Assembly: GCA_034006405.1 (NCBI GenBank)
Contig: JAVESW010000002.1
Span: 1-36,882, forward strand
DNA: 36,882 nt
Direction: 5' to 3'
Source of the DNA: JALNYB01 sp023230065
Lineage (GTDB): Archaea; Thermoplasmatota; Thermoplasmata; Methanomassiliicoccales; Methanomethylophilaceae
Shown piece by piece: positions 22,908 through 30,834 of the stretch. The stretch's first letter is position 1; the number at the start of each line of letters is the position of its first letter. The notes beneath the pieces were generated by a model, which was given only the letters and a program-made list of their open reading frames with translations, was not told the origin of the DNA and did not search any database. A program made the position numbers and the translations under genes.

Positions 22908-22969
22908 TTTTCATCGGATGCCTGATTCGTGATAAATAAATATATCCATGTAAGTGGCGTATTGATAAA

Positions 22970-24163
22970 ATGGCAGTATCGGGACTTTTCACAAAGAACT
23001 TCACTCTGTGCACAGTGATATCATTCTGCTATTCGGTCAGTTTTTTCTTATTGTATATTTGCATGTCAAATTATTCCACCGAACAATTCCATGCTTCATC
23101 TGCTGAAGCTGGTTTTACTGCCAGCATCTTTATTTTCGGTGGTTTGATAGGCCGTTTGATATTTGGAAGATATATCGATGTGATAGGAAGAAAGAAGCTT
23201 CTTATGATCGGTCTGATAATAAGCACATTCCTGTCCTTGCTGTATTTTTTAGTTCCAACACTTATATTGATGTATATTGTTAGATTAGCGCACGGTCTTT
23301 GTTATGGAATATGTACATTAGCAATCAACACGGTTATTGCGGATGTCGTTCCAGCGAATAGACGTGGGGAGGGAATGGGTTATTTTATGCTCAGTTTCTC
23401 TATTGCATCAGCTGTGGGACCGTATTTAAGCATAGTATTGTTGCAACTTGGTGATTACACCACGATATTCACATTGAATCTTGTTGTATATGTGATCTGT
23501 ACGATATTGGCATTGATGATGATACTTCCAAAGGTTACTCTGACATCGGAACAGCGTTCTTCGATCTCAGGATTCAAATTGAACTCGTTCATTGAGAAAT
23601 CTGCACTGAAGATCTCGTTTGTTTGTTTGATATTCTACTTCTCGTATTCCGGTGTCCTTACATTTGTAGCTCAGTATGGAACATCTATAGATCTTGCTGG
23701 AGCCACTTCAGTATTTTTCATAATGATCGCCATATCAACATTGATCTCTAGATTGTTCCTCTTAAGGATCTATGATCATAGAGGAGAGAATGCGATAATC
23801 ATTCCAAGTATTGTATTATTCGTAGTCGGAATGGTGATTTTGAGTATGGCAAATACAGGTGTTGTATTATTATTGGCGGGATTCTTGCTAGGTTTCGGTA
23901 TTGCAATAGTCAACACAGTAGGTCAATCCATAGTTATCAGGACTGCCCCCAAATATCGTTATGGTATTGCCTTGGCTACTTTCACGAGTTTCAATGAGGT
24001 GGCATATGGTATCGGACCGTTGTTCTTGGGTATATTGATCACATATTACGGTTACAGAGAGATGTATCTTATGATGGCAGGTGTTGCAGTTTTGAGTTTG
24101 ATAATGTACATCATTTTACATGGTATGAAAATGAACAAACAGTCTTTAGACGAAATAGAATAA
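22970..24163 (+). CDS. Major facilitator superfamily transporter
   Basis: A 397-residue protein with 12 predicted hydrophobic segments. The loop between segments 2 and 3 carries the MFS motif A in the form GRLIFGRYIDVIGRKKLL, and a second-half counterpart appears as SRLFLLRIYDHRGENA. The segment RLAHGLCYGICT after helix 4 is also MFS-like. It reads as a drug/metabolite or sugar-type 12-helix antiporter; substrate is not inferable. It is divergent from the ADH synthase gene. The AT-rich TATA at 22932-22946 gives a nearly leaderless mRNA. Its end is followed by the first nitrogen-locus palindrome (24175). Confidence 0.88.
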   Translation: MAVSGLFTKNFTLCTVISFCYSVSFFLLYICMSNYSTEQFHASSAEAGFTASIFIFGGLIGRLIFGRYIDVIGRKKLLMIGLIISTFLSLLYFLVPTLILMYIVRLAHGLCYGICTLAINTVIADVVPANRRGEGMGYFMLSFSIASAVGPYLSIVLLQLGDYTTIFTLNLVVYVICTILALMMILPKVTLTSEQRSSISGFKLNSFIEKSALKISFVCLIFYFSYSGVLTFVAQYGTSIDLAGATSVFFIMIAISTLISRLFLLRIYDHRGENAIIIPSIVLFVVGMVILSMANTGVVLLLAGFLLGFGIAIVNTVGQSIVIRTAPKYRYGIALATFTSFNEVAYGIGPLFLGILITYYGYREMYLMMAGVAVLSLIMYIILHGMKMNKQSLDEIE

Positions 24164-24174
24164 TTAATTATCAT

Positions 24175-24192
24175 ATTAGACATTTGTCTATT
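24175..24192. promoter_or_regulatory. Palindromic operator candidate, copy 1
   Basis: ATTAGACATTTGTCTATT differs at one base from the perfect form found twice further downstream. It lies about 42 bases before the TATA box (TTTTATAAAC, 24234-24243) of the 120-residue membrane protein gene and just after the MFS stop. Confidence 0.6.
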
Positions 24193-24274
24193 AAAATAGC
24201 ATATTGATGTATAAACAAATTACAATTATGGTATTTTATAAACATTTATTAATGAGAACATATTCTGTCAGTGT

Positions 24275-24637
24275 ATGAGCTTCTTGTTTGACAAGCCATT
24301 GATCGTTCGTCTGGTGGAGATCCTATTGGCGATATTAGGCGTAGTTATGATCTATGCAGGATATCTCAATTTGAACGATGCGTCGTTCGCTGTCATATCA
24401 TTTGTAATAGGTATCATGTGCATCGTCTGCGGAACATTGGTTCGTTTAAGAAGATGGTATGCGTGGCATTTTACTCTCGCAATGCTTTTGATATTTTCAG
24501 TGTATTTTGTAGTTGCATATATCGAGACATCTGATATGCTTTGGATATGCGGCTTGCTAATGACAGCTATGATCTCGATCTCATGGATTGTCAGAGTGAC
24601 AAGGACATGGTTCGATTCCGGTTTTGTTAGAATTTAA
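24275..24637 (+). CDS. Small four-helix membrane protein, unknown
   Basis: A 120-residue protein with four clear hydrophobic segments (about residues 12-30, 36-55, 64-82 and 87-106) and a short cytoplasmic-looking N-terminus. Positively charged residues (RLRRWYAWH) sit between segments 2 and 3, and the C-terminus is RVTRTWFDSGFVRI. No family is recognised. A TATA box at 24234-24243 gives a leader of about 10 bases. It shares the 18-bp palindrome with the downstream ammonium transporter gene, so it may belong to the same regulon and respond to nitrogen status. Confidence 0.65.
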   Translation: MSFLFDKPLIVRLVEILLAILGVVMIYAGYLNLNDASFAVISFVIGIMCIVCGTLVRLRRWYAWHFTLAMLLIFSVYFVVAYIETSDMLWICGLLMTAMISISWIVRVTRTWFDSGFVRI

Positions 24638-24727
24638 ACAAATAAACATATTATTTGCATCATTATTTTTCGGTGCAGATCTACTTTTTATTTCTGATAT
24701 GTGTTTTGAATAGCTCACAAAGAGTTT

Positions 24728-24745
24728 ATTAGACATTTGTCTAAT
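24728..24745. promoter_or_regulatory. Palindromic operator candidate, copy 2
   Basis: ATTAGACATTTGTCTAAT: perfect 8-bp inverted arms around a TT centre. It lies in the 370-base gap before the amt-P-II frame, 147 bp upstream of copy 3. The rest of that gap is AT-rich with no gene seen. Confidence 0.65.
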
Positions 24746-24874
24746 ATGCATTTTTAAGACACATCTTTTTGCAACACATTTTAAAATGGACATCCAGATA
24801 TGATTAATTATATATTATTAATTCCAAATTAATTCATTATTTGTTTAATATCATGAATAATTGTATATAATCAA

Positions 24875-24912
24875 ATTAGACATTTGTCTAATAAAACATA
24901 AATTTTATATAC
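24875..24912 (+). promoter_or_regulatory. amt promoter: palindrome copy 3 followed by the TATA box
   Basis: ATTAGACATTTGTCTAAT (24875-24892) is identical to copy 2 and ends about 9 bases before the TATA box AATTTTATATAC (24901-24912). Transcription is expected near 24933. The position just upstream of BRE/TATA could suit an activator or a repressor that blocks TFB. Confidence 0.65.
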
Positions 24913-25007
24913 AAATACATAATTGCAAATTATGGTGAAATAAAACGTTAGCACCTTTCGGATATCAACTACTGGACTCCCTAGACGCCGCCGCATCGTT
25001 CAATTCG

Positions 25008-26717
25008 GTGGATACGCTCTGGGTCATAGTGGCCGCAGCATTGGTATTTTTCATGCAAGCTGGTTTCGCGATGGTCGAAGCTGGTTTTACCAGAGCCAAG
25101 AACGCTGGTAACATAATCATGAAGAACACTCTTGATATGGCGTTTGCCACAATTGTCTTCATAGCAATAGGATGCAGTTTCGCTTATGGAACTGATTTGA
25201 ACGGATGGGGAATAATCGGAATTCCCGATTTATTTATGTCACACACAGATCTATCCAATGGATATACTTCCGGAGCATACATTCTGTTCCAATTGGTGTT
25301 TGCCGGCGCAACGGCCACGATTGTTTCAGGAGGTATGGCAGAACGTACCAAGTTTGGATCATATTGTCTTTATTCTATTGTCATCTGTACGTTCGTATAT
25401 CCCGTGGTTTGTCATTGGGTTTGGAGTTCGAACGGATGGCTTCTAAACATGGGATATATCGATTTCGCAGGATCTACGGCTGTGCACATGTTAGGTGGAA
25501 TAACCGCTTTGTTAGGTGCATACTTCTTGGGACCGCGTATTGGAAAGTACAGCAAGGACGGAAAGGCGCACGCAATTCCAGGTCATAACTTGACACTCGG
25601 TGCACTAGGAGTATTCATACTATGGTTCGGATGGTTCGGGTTCAATGGGGGTTCCTCTTTGGGGGTGTCTACTTTCGAATCTGCAACTTTGACATCAGAG
25701 GTACTTCTGATCACATGTCTGGCAGCAGCTGCAGGTACTATTGCCGCAATGGTAACTACCTGGCTCAAGTTTGGACATCCCGATGTCTCATTTACACTTA
25801 ACGGATGTTTGGCTGGTATGGTAGCGATCTGTGCAGGTGCCGCAGCCGTTGATTATTATGGGGGAATCATAATCGGTGCGGCAGCAGGAATTGCTGTCGT
25901 ATATGTAGCTGAATTCGTTGAAAAGAGAATGCGTATCGATGATCCGGTAGGAGCATTTGCCGTACACGGTGCTTGTGGTGCACTAGGTACAGTCATGGTA
26001 GCATTCCTCGCTAACCCTGATTGCTGGTGGGGTGCAACAGGTCTTCTCTATGGAGGAAGCCTACACATCCTTGGAATACAGTTATTGGGTATAGGAGCGA
26101 TCGCAGGATGGGCAGTTCTTACAATGGGAATAACATTCTATGTGCTCAAGCATACTGTCGGTCTTCGTGTCAGTGCAGAGGAAGAACTCACAGGTCTCGA
26201 TCTTACAGAACACGGATTGGCTTCTGCTTATTCTGGTATGATGCCTGATCTGCATATCATTCACAATGAATCAGAATTAGGTCTTCCTATCACTCCGATG
26301 GCACCGCCGTCTGAGTTACCAGGAATCGCAGTTACTGACTACAGTATTCCAGAACCAGGTACATTGAAGAAGATCGTTGTGATAACTTCTCGTGAAAAGC
26401 TTGCGGCGTTGATGTCTAAGATGGACTCTATCGGAGTCACAGGCATGACGGTCACTTACGTAGAAGGATACGGAGTGCAGAGAGGTCAGACAACATTGTA
26501 TCGTGGTGTTGAGATGGACAGTACATTATTGCCTAAGCTCAAGGCCGAGATCGTTGTCAATAAGAAGATTTCAGTTGAGACTGTTATTAATGCTGTTAAG
26601 GAAGCAATTTACACAGGATCACTCGGAGATGGCAAGATCTTTATCTACAATGTTGAGAACGCGATCAGAATCAGAACCAACGAGGTGGGACCCGACGCAG
26701 TGAATAACGAACTGTGA
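25008..26717 (+). CDS. amt: Ammonium transporter fused to a C-terminal P-II (GlnK-like) domain
   Basis: Residues 1 to about 400 are an Amt/MEP ammonium channel with 11 hydrophobic segments. The conserved twin pore histidines are His160 (AVHMLGGITALLGA) and His320 (FAVHGACGALGTV), and the GHNLTLGALGVFILWFGWFGFNGGS block is intact. After a linker of about 50 residues, residues 451-569 form a P-II domain: GTLKKIVVITSREKL, a T-loop EGYGVQRGQTTLYRGVEM with Tyr498, and the GDGKIFIYNVENAIRIRTNE end. P-II normally is a separate GlnK that plugs Amt; here sensor and channel are one chain. The GTG at 25008 is the only ordinary start, but the same frame is open and coding-like back to 24939, with GGTGA seven bases before an in-frame ACG (24945). 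The true N-terminus is probably longer (see findings). Confidence 0.93.
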   Translation: MDTLWVIVAAALVFFMQAGFAMVEAGFTRAKNAGNIIMKNTLDMAFATIVFIAIGCSFAYGTDLNGWGIIGIPDLFMSHTDLSNGYTSGAYILFQLVFAGATATIVSGGMAERTKFGSYCLYSIVICTFVYPVVCHWVWSSNGWLLNMGYIDFAGSTAVHMLGGITALLGAYFLGPRIGKYSKDGKAHAIPGHNLTLGALGVFILWFGWFGFNGGSSLGVSTFESATLTSEVLLITCLAAAAGTIAAMVTTWLKFGHPDVSFTLNGCLAGMVAICAGAAAVDYYGGIIIGAAAGIAVVYVAEFVEKRMRIDDPVGAFAVHGACGALGTVMVAFLANPDCWWGATGLLYGGSLHILGIQLLGIGAIAGWAVLTMGITFYVLKHTVGLRVSAEEELTGLDLTEHGLASAYSGMMPDLHIIHNESELGLPITPMAPPSELPGIAVTDYSIPEPGTLKKIVVITSREKLAALMSKMDSIGVTGMTVTYVEGYGVQRGQTTLYRGVEMDSTLLPKLKAEIVVNKKISVETVINAVKEAIYTGSLGDGKIFIYNVENAIRIRTNEVGPDAVNNEL

Positions 26718-26743
26718 TAATAGAAATCCATGTAATCTCCATA

Positions 26744-26780
26744 AACTTTTTGAAACTTTTTTTAAACATTTTCTTTTTTT
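26744..26780 (+). terminator. Poly-T terminator after amt
   Basis: Three T runs (26747-26751, 26757-26763 and 26773-26780) begin 30 bases after the stop, the usual form of an archaeal intrinsic terminator. No strong hairpin is needed. Confidence 0.55.
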
Positions 26781-26796
26781 AATATATTGTATTTAA

Positions 26797-27170
26797 TTAA
26801 GTTGGTTACTTAACTAAGTATATTAATTTAGCATTAGTAAAATTGTTGAATATTTGAGTTAAATTTTATAATTTTCGAATAAAGTATATCAGATCTCTAC
26901 ATTCAATTTGTAACTTTTTCAGATTTTCTGTGTTATTATTTAATAATTGCATAATCACTGATTTTTTACATGAAACATGTAGACTATTCAGTGTAAAATT
27001 ATGGTTTTAAGTTGATATTCGGGGAACCGTCGTGGACAAGCATAATGTACATTTTTTAAAAAAGTTATTATTTTTACGTGTAAAATAGGGCTAATTTTCA
27101 TTTTACATCTAAAAATCATGATTTTTAATGATTTTTACAAAAAAATTGATGTTTTGCAATAGTACTATAT
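26797..27170. other. Gene-free, very AT-rich region with nested palindromes
   Basis: No coding frame of note. It contains TTAAGT-N5-ACTTAA at 26797-26813, an isolated copy of the unit found in the array downstream. It also has a nested inverted repeat, CACTGA (26956-26961) and TCAGTG (26988-26993) enclosing ACATG-AAA-CATGT (26968-26980). Near 27073-27086 lies TTTTACGTGTAAAA. A perfect 16-bp palindrome AAAAATCATGATTTTT sits at 27111-27126. A short GC-richer island (27020-27036) interrupts it. The region separates the convergent amt and protease genes and could hold an origin-like, chromatin-binding or small-RNA function; nothing identifies which. Confidence 0.5.
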
Positions 27171-27173
27171 TTA

Positions 27174-27518
27174 TTAAGTTAGTATCTTAACTAAGTAAAT
27201 TAATAATACAGGTTTTAATTTTAAAAATAAATTTTTAACTGAGTATAATTATTATATGTTGTTAAGTAATCAACTTAATTAATATTGTTCTGATGAATTA
27301 GATTTAAAGGTATTTTTGTCAAGCATAATTAATAAATGTAGTTAAGCAATAAACTTAATTTATAATGATAAATCAAAATTAATTTGAAAAAATTTTAATC
27401 ATGTGTAATTAATATACATTATTAAGTAATTAGCTTAATTAATTATGCTAAATTACTTTGAAAAATTAATAACTTAATTTATGTGTAATAAATAAATCTA
27501 ATTAAGTAATTAGCTTAA
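27174..27518. repeat. Tandem array: 17-bp inverted-repeat core at an exact 80-bp period
   Basis: The core TTAAGT-N5-(A/G)CTTAA occurs at 27174-27190 (reading TCTTAA at its end), 27262-27278, 27342-27358 (reading TTAAGC), 27422-27438 and 27502-27518. The last four start points are exactly 80 bp apart; the first step is 88 bp. The DNA between cores is degenerate but keeps a TAATTAATA-x-AT-like stretch just before each following core. The last core ends 25 bases before the stop codon of the minus-strand protease. The flanking genes converge on this region, so it is not an ordinary promoter. Spacers are AT-rich and related to each other, unlike CRISPR spacers. Confidence 0.75.
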
Positions 27519-27542
27519 TTAGTATAGTTGGTAAAAAGAATG

Positions 27543-28421
27543 TCAATCGATAATACGGAATCCGCTCTCGTCTCCTTCGAGATGGAACTTTATTCCGCGA
27601 TCTCCGAGGATCTTTTGTATCGTCCTACCGTGTACTCCGAGACCTACATTCATGAATTGATTCTCTACTACTCTCTTTCCTTCATTTTCAACAGTAGGTT
27701 GGAATCCAAGAGGGAAATGCGCGGTCTGGACTTGTAAGGCATAGATCTTGCAATCTCTGTCATAGATAGGCCCTCCGGATTGTCCTTTTAATCCGGGAGA
27801 GGATGTTTCTATGTAGAGCATATCATAGTTTCCATCCTTACTTTTTCCTCTCATGACATTCCTTGTATGGATACCGTCGTTAGGGAACAATGGTAATGGA
27901 AGTGTGCCTTTGGTGATGTGGAACGAATTGAGTTTGCTGTCGAATTCGGAGTTTACATTCGCAAAAGGGAATCCGAGGCGACATAGGCTGGTTCCTGGAC
28001 GCATGGTCTCAGGGTTTCTGAATACAGGGTATTCTTTTATCCAGTTCTTGTCGAATGGTTCTAATTTTCCAACGGCGATATCGATCTGTCTGTTGACATA
28101 TACATTCGTAAGTCTGCAACCGTCCCATCCCCACCAGAATGAGTGATTGGTGAGCCATTCAGGGTCTGGTTTTATTTGATTGTTAGGTGAACCAGGTGTT
28201 GAGTTGCGTTTGTTGAGTTCCTCAACTTCTTTGATCTTATTTTGATCATTCTGGAATTTTACGAAACTGTCGAACATGTGTCCGGCGGTCATTATCCATC
28301 CGTCTTCATTGATTACAACGAATGCACCGCAATTTGCGACGACTGTCCCACTCACCATTCTGGTCGAAATGATCAGTGGACGGGTGAATTTAGCTGCTTT
28401 TTCACATGCATCTGCAAACAT
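27543..28421 (-). CDS. Trypsin-like serine protease, cytoplasmic
   Basis: A chymotrypsin-fold protease of 292 residues. The catalytic triad can be placed: His48 in MTAGHMF, Asp114 in RQIDIAVGKLEP and Ser215 in LKGQSGGPIYD. The N-terminus (MFADACEKAAKFTRP) shows no signal peptide, so it probably acts in the cytoplasm, which is uncommon for this fold. A segment of about 50 residues between the His and Asp (51-100) is long and polar with Trp-rich text, perhaps a substrate loop. No PDZ domain follows, unlike HtrA. A TATA box on the minus strand (28443-28451) makes it leaderless. Its target is unknown. Confidence 0.82.
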   Translation of the reverse strand: MFADACEKAAKFTRPLIISTRMVSGTVVANCGAFVVINEDGWIMTAGHMFDSFVKFQNDQNKIKEVEELNKRNSTPGSPNNQIKPDPEWLTNHSFWWGWDGCRLTNVYVNRQIDIAVGKLEPFDKNWIKEYPVFRNPETMRPGTSLCRLGFPFANVNSEFDSKLNSFHITKGTLPLPLFPNDGIHTRNVMRGKSKDGNYDMLYIETSSPGLKGQSGGPIYDRDCKIYALQVQTAHFPLGFQPTVENEGKRVVENQFMNVGLGVHGRTIQKILGDRGIKFHLEGDESGFRIID

Positions 28422-28470
28422 AGATTCCGCAATATCATGTTACTATAAATTTTCAGTGAATAAAAATGAC

Positions 28471-28493
28471 AGAAGTGGGGCGATCCCACTTCT
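28471..28493 (-). terminator. Terminator hairpin after the 168-residue unknown gene
   Basis: AGAAGTGGG (28471-28479) and CCCACTTCT (28485-28493) form a perfect 9-bp stem with a 5-base loop. On the minus strand it begins 8 bases after the stop at 28502 and is followed by a T run. Confidence 0.7.
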
Positions 28494-28501
28494 TTGAAAG
28501 T

Positions 28502-29008
28502 TTACTGGTTTGTTAAAGCTGCGATTAATGCAGGCCTATCGAGTATAGCGCCACCGATAATGGTAACCAATTCTTCATCTGCCATTATCATGTCGATGAT
28601 CTTAGGGTCCATTAAAGCCATTCTTGCAGTATGCATGACGTATGATTTTGCGAGGTCTACGGCGTATTTCGCTTTGAGTTCCATCGCTCCGTTTTCTTCT
28701 TCGCGATCTTCATTAGACAGCGAGGGGAGGTAGAACTCTGTGTAGAGTGTGATCGATTCTTCAGGCAGAGACGCGATATCCCAAAGGTTTCCACTCATAT
28801 CGTTGGTTCCGTCTTTAAGATCCTCGACTATGGTCTTGTATCCTGCTATGTCGTTCTTCAAGAATTCGATCATATCTAGGCAGTTTTCTGCATCTTGACC
28901 GGTTTCATTGGTTGCTCTCTCGTCGTAGTCATCCATTTCCATTACTTTACGGCCGATGACTGCGCGCATTAAGTTAACCTGATCTCTGATTTCCATATCC
29001 CCATCCAT
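28502..29008 (-). CDS. Unknown acidic helical protein
   Basis: A 168-residue soluble protein of unknown function. It is acidic and predicted mostly helical (for example VNLMRAVIGRKVMEMDDYDER near the start and ELKAKYAVDLAKSYVMHTARMAL in the second half). No signal peptide, membrane segment, cysteine cluster or nucleotide-binding motif is seen. A TATA box on the minus strand near 29055-29063 and GAAGG a few bases before the ATG support expression, and a strong hairpin ends the transcript. It sits between a cytoplasmic protease and two Sel1-repeat proteins. It appears to be a real gene because codon use and reading-frame length match its neighbours. Confidence 0.7.
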   Translation of the reverse strand: MDGDMEIRDQVNLMRAVIGRKVMEMDDYDERATNETGQDAENCLDMIEFLKNDIAGYKTIVEDLKDGTNDMSGNLWDIASLPEESITLYTEFYLPSLSNEDREEENGAMELKAKYAVDLAKSYVMHTARMALMDPKIIDMIMADEELVTIIGGAILDRPALIAALTNQ

Positions 29009-29122
29009 TTTTGCATCCTTCTGTGATTAGTTATAGTTTACACTACAAATGACTGTATATACTTGTACAATTTAGTCTTTTCTTCTTTATAAAGGATTTT
29101 TGTGGGTAATGAGGATTTTTGA

Positions 29123-29785
29123 TCAGTATTTATCTCTGGAAATTCTTCTAATGGATTTGCCACAATATGGGCATTTGTTTAGGACGATATCATTTCCATC
29201 AGCATCTTCTCCGATGAGTTGAGGGCCGTCGAACGTATCCATAACGACCGTCTTTTCATTGAGCATGCTGTCTAGCATCTTTTTGCAACACGCCGCTTCT
29301 ACGTCCACATCTGAGATATCGAGATTGAGAAGAGGTCTTGATTTGAGCTTTCTTTCTCTTTCCATGTGAATTATGTTATCGATCCTCTCTGCGTCTTCTT
29401 CTGCGCCAGGATAATCCATTTCTGCTGCGTAGGCGAGGAGTTTGACAGCTTCGTAGAGATCTGGTTTAACGCCGATCCCTTTCTCATACATTAGGGCGAG
29501 ATGGTACATCGCGTTGGGATCCAAGGCTTTGGAAGCTTCTGATATCATAGAATATGCTGTTGCTGCATCTATTTCAACGCCTTCACCGGTCAAATGCATG
29601 ATGCCGAGTTCTCTTTTTGCCGGAAGGAAGTTTTGATCCACTGCTTTTTGGAACCATTTAGCAGCTTCTGTAAAGTCTTCTTTTACACCGTTTGCGGTAC
29701 AGTAGGCGATACCTAGCTTGTATTGCGCTTCTGCATCTCCTTCCTGTGCTTCTCTGAGTAACGTTTCAATTTCGGCTGACATCAT
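29123..29785 (-). CDS. Sel1-repeat protein with C-terminal CPYCGKS zinc-ribbon half
   Basis: A 220-residue protein. Residues about 17-125 form three Sel1-like repeats (for example AEAQYKLGIAYCTANGVKED, with the typical A-x-x-LG-x-x-Y and A-x-x-W/L-x-x-K-A spacing) plus a degenerate fourth. Such alpha-solenoid repeats mediate protein-protein contacts. The C-terminal 75 residues differ: a Cys pair (ACCKKML), a beta-like stretch and CPYCGKSIRRI, a half zinc ribbon that might pair with the earlier cysteines. It follows another Sel1 gene after 23 bases and is likely co-transcribed with it. The function is unknown; a scaffold or adaptor role is an inference. Confidence 0.8.
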   Translation of the reverse strand: MMSAEIETLLREAQEGDAEAQYKLGIAYCTANGVKEDFTEAAKWFQKAVDQNFLPAKRELGIMHLTGEGVEIDAATAYSMISEASKALDPNAMYHLALMYEKGIGVKPDLYEAVKLLAYAAEMDYPGAEEDAERIDNIIHMERERKLKSRPLLNLDISDVDVEAACCKKMLDSMLNEKTVVMDTFDGPQLIGEDADGNDIVLNKCPYCGKSIRRISRDKY

Positions 29786-29808
29786 TTTACCTGAATGTGA
29801 TTCTGCAA

Positions 29809-30711
29809 TTAATCGGTTTTGTTGTTCAGGCTATCAAGGAGTTCGCCAGCTCTTGTGCTGCCGCCTTCTTTTGCCAGGTTAAGCCATTTTTTAGCTTCGT
29901 CTTCGCTTTTCTCTGTGCCGAACCCGTCAAGATAGTAACATGCAAGACAATACATCGATTCCGGAAGTCCTTCTAGAGCGGCCTTCATGAACCATTCGAA
30001 GGATGCTTTCGGATCCTGAGGAAGATCGCTCGAGCTATTATAGTACAGGATACCGAGTCTATCCATGGAAAACGCATCTCCCTGTTCTGCAGCTTTCTTG
30101 TACCATTCTGCGGCCTTTATCCTGTTAACCTCTGCTCCGATACCTATCTCATAACACGTTCCGGTCTGATATTGGGCATTCACATTTCCTGCGGAAGCCG
30201 CATTTTTGTAGAGTTTGAATGCTTTTGAGGTGTCCAGTTCTACGCCCAATCCCTGTTGATAGAGATATGCTAATGAATTCCTAGCTTCGGAATTTCCTTG
30301 GTTGGCAGATGATCGGAATAGTTCTGCGGCTTTCTTGTAATCCTGTTCGACCTCGACACCGTCCATGTAAGCTATACCCAAGAAAAGCTGCGCATCGCTG
30401 ACACCGGCAGCTGCTGCTTTTTTAGAGTATTCGACTGCCTTTTCGGAGTCCATATTGTCATAATCTCCGGAGAAGAACATCCTGACCAGAAGTGTCATTG
30501 CTTCGAATTGTTCTCCATTTGCTGCTTTTTCGAGGAGTTCGTAACCTTTCTCGGTGTTCTGTTCGATCTCCCAACCGAAAAGATATGCCATACCTAAGGC
30601 GTAGAGTCCGTCTATATTGCCTTCTTCTGCAAGTTGTTTTATACCATCGATGTCAACATCGACATTACCCTCATCGGTTTCTAATACGAACCCTTTTTTC
30701 TTGTCGGTCAT
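29809..30711 (-). CDS. Sel1-repeat protein, seven repeats
   Basis: A 300-residue protein made of seven consecutive Sel1-like repeats of about 36 residues from residue 32 to the end (for example AQLFLGIAYMDGVEVEQDYK, then ARNSLAYLYQQGLGVELDTS). The N-terminal 30 residues are acidic (ETDEGNVDVDIDG). No signal peptide or enzyme domain is present. It is the first gene of a two-gene Sel1 operon; a minus-strand TATA (GTTTAAATATAG, 30748-30760) lies in the gap shared with the divergent small basic gene. Sel1 proteins are abundant in some gut-associated Thermoplasmata, though that is not diagnostic. Partner proteins are unknown. Confidence 0.88.
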   Translation of the reverse strand: MTDKKKGFVLETDEGNVDVDIDGIKQLAEEGNIDGLYALGMAYLFGWEIEQNTEKGYELLEKAANGEQFEAMTLLVRMFFSGDYDNMDSEKAVEYSKKAAAAGVSDAQLFLGIAYMDGVEVEQDYKKAAELFRSSANQGNSEARNSLAYLYQQGLGVELDTSKAFKLYKNAASAGNVNAQYQTGTCYEIGIGAEVNRIKAAEWYKKAAEQGDAFSMDRLGILYYNSSSDLPQDPKASFEWFMKAALEGLPESMYCLACYYLDGFGTEKSEDEAKKWLNLAKEGGSTRAGELLDSLNNKTD

Positions 30712-30834
30712 AGCTTTATCCCTTCGGTCAGAGTATTTTACACACTATATTTAAACTATTGAAACAGTTGTCATGATGTTAGGATTTGAGTTAAGGAAAT
30801 CTGATTAAATACTCAAGATAGTGCTACTTATCGT

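Noticed and set aside
27174..27518. CRISPR array
   Set aside because: The cores are only 17 bp, the intervals are 63 bp and related to each other rather than unique, and no cas gene is near.
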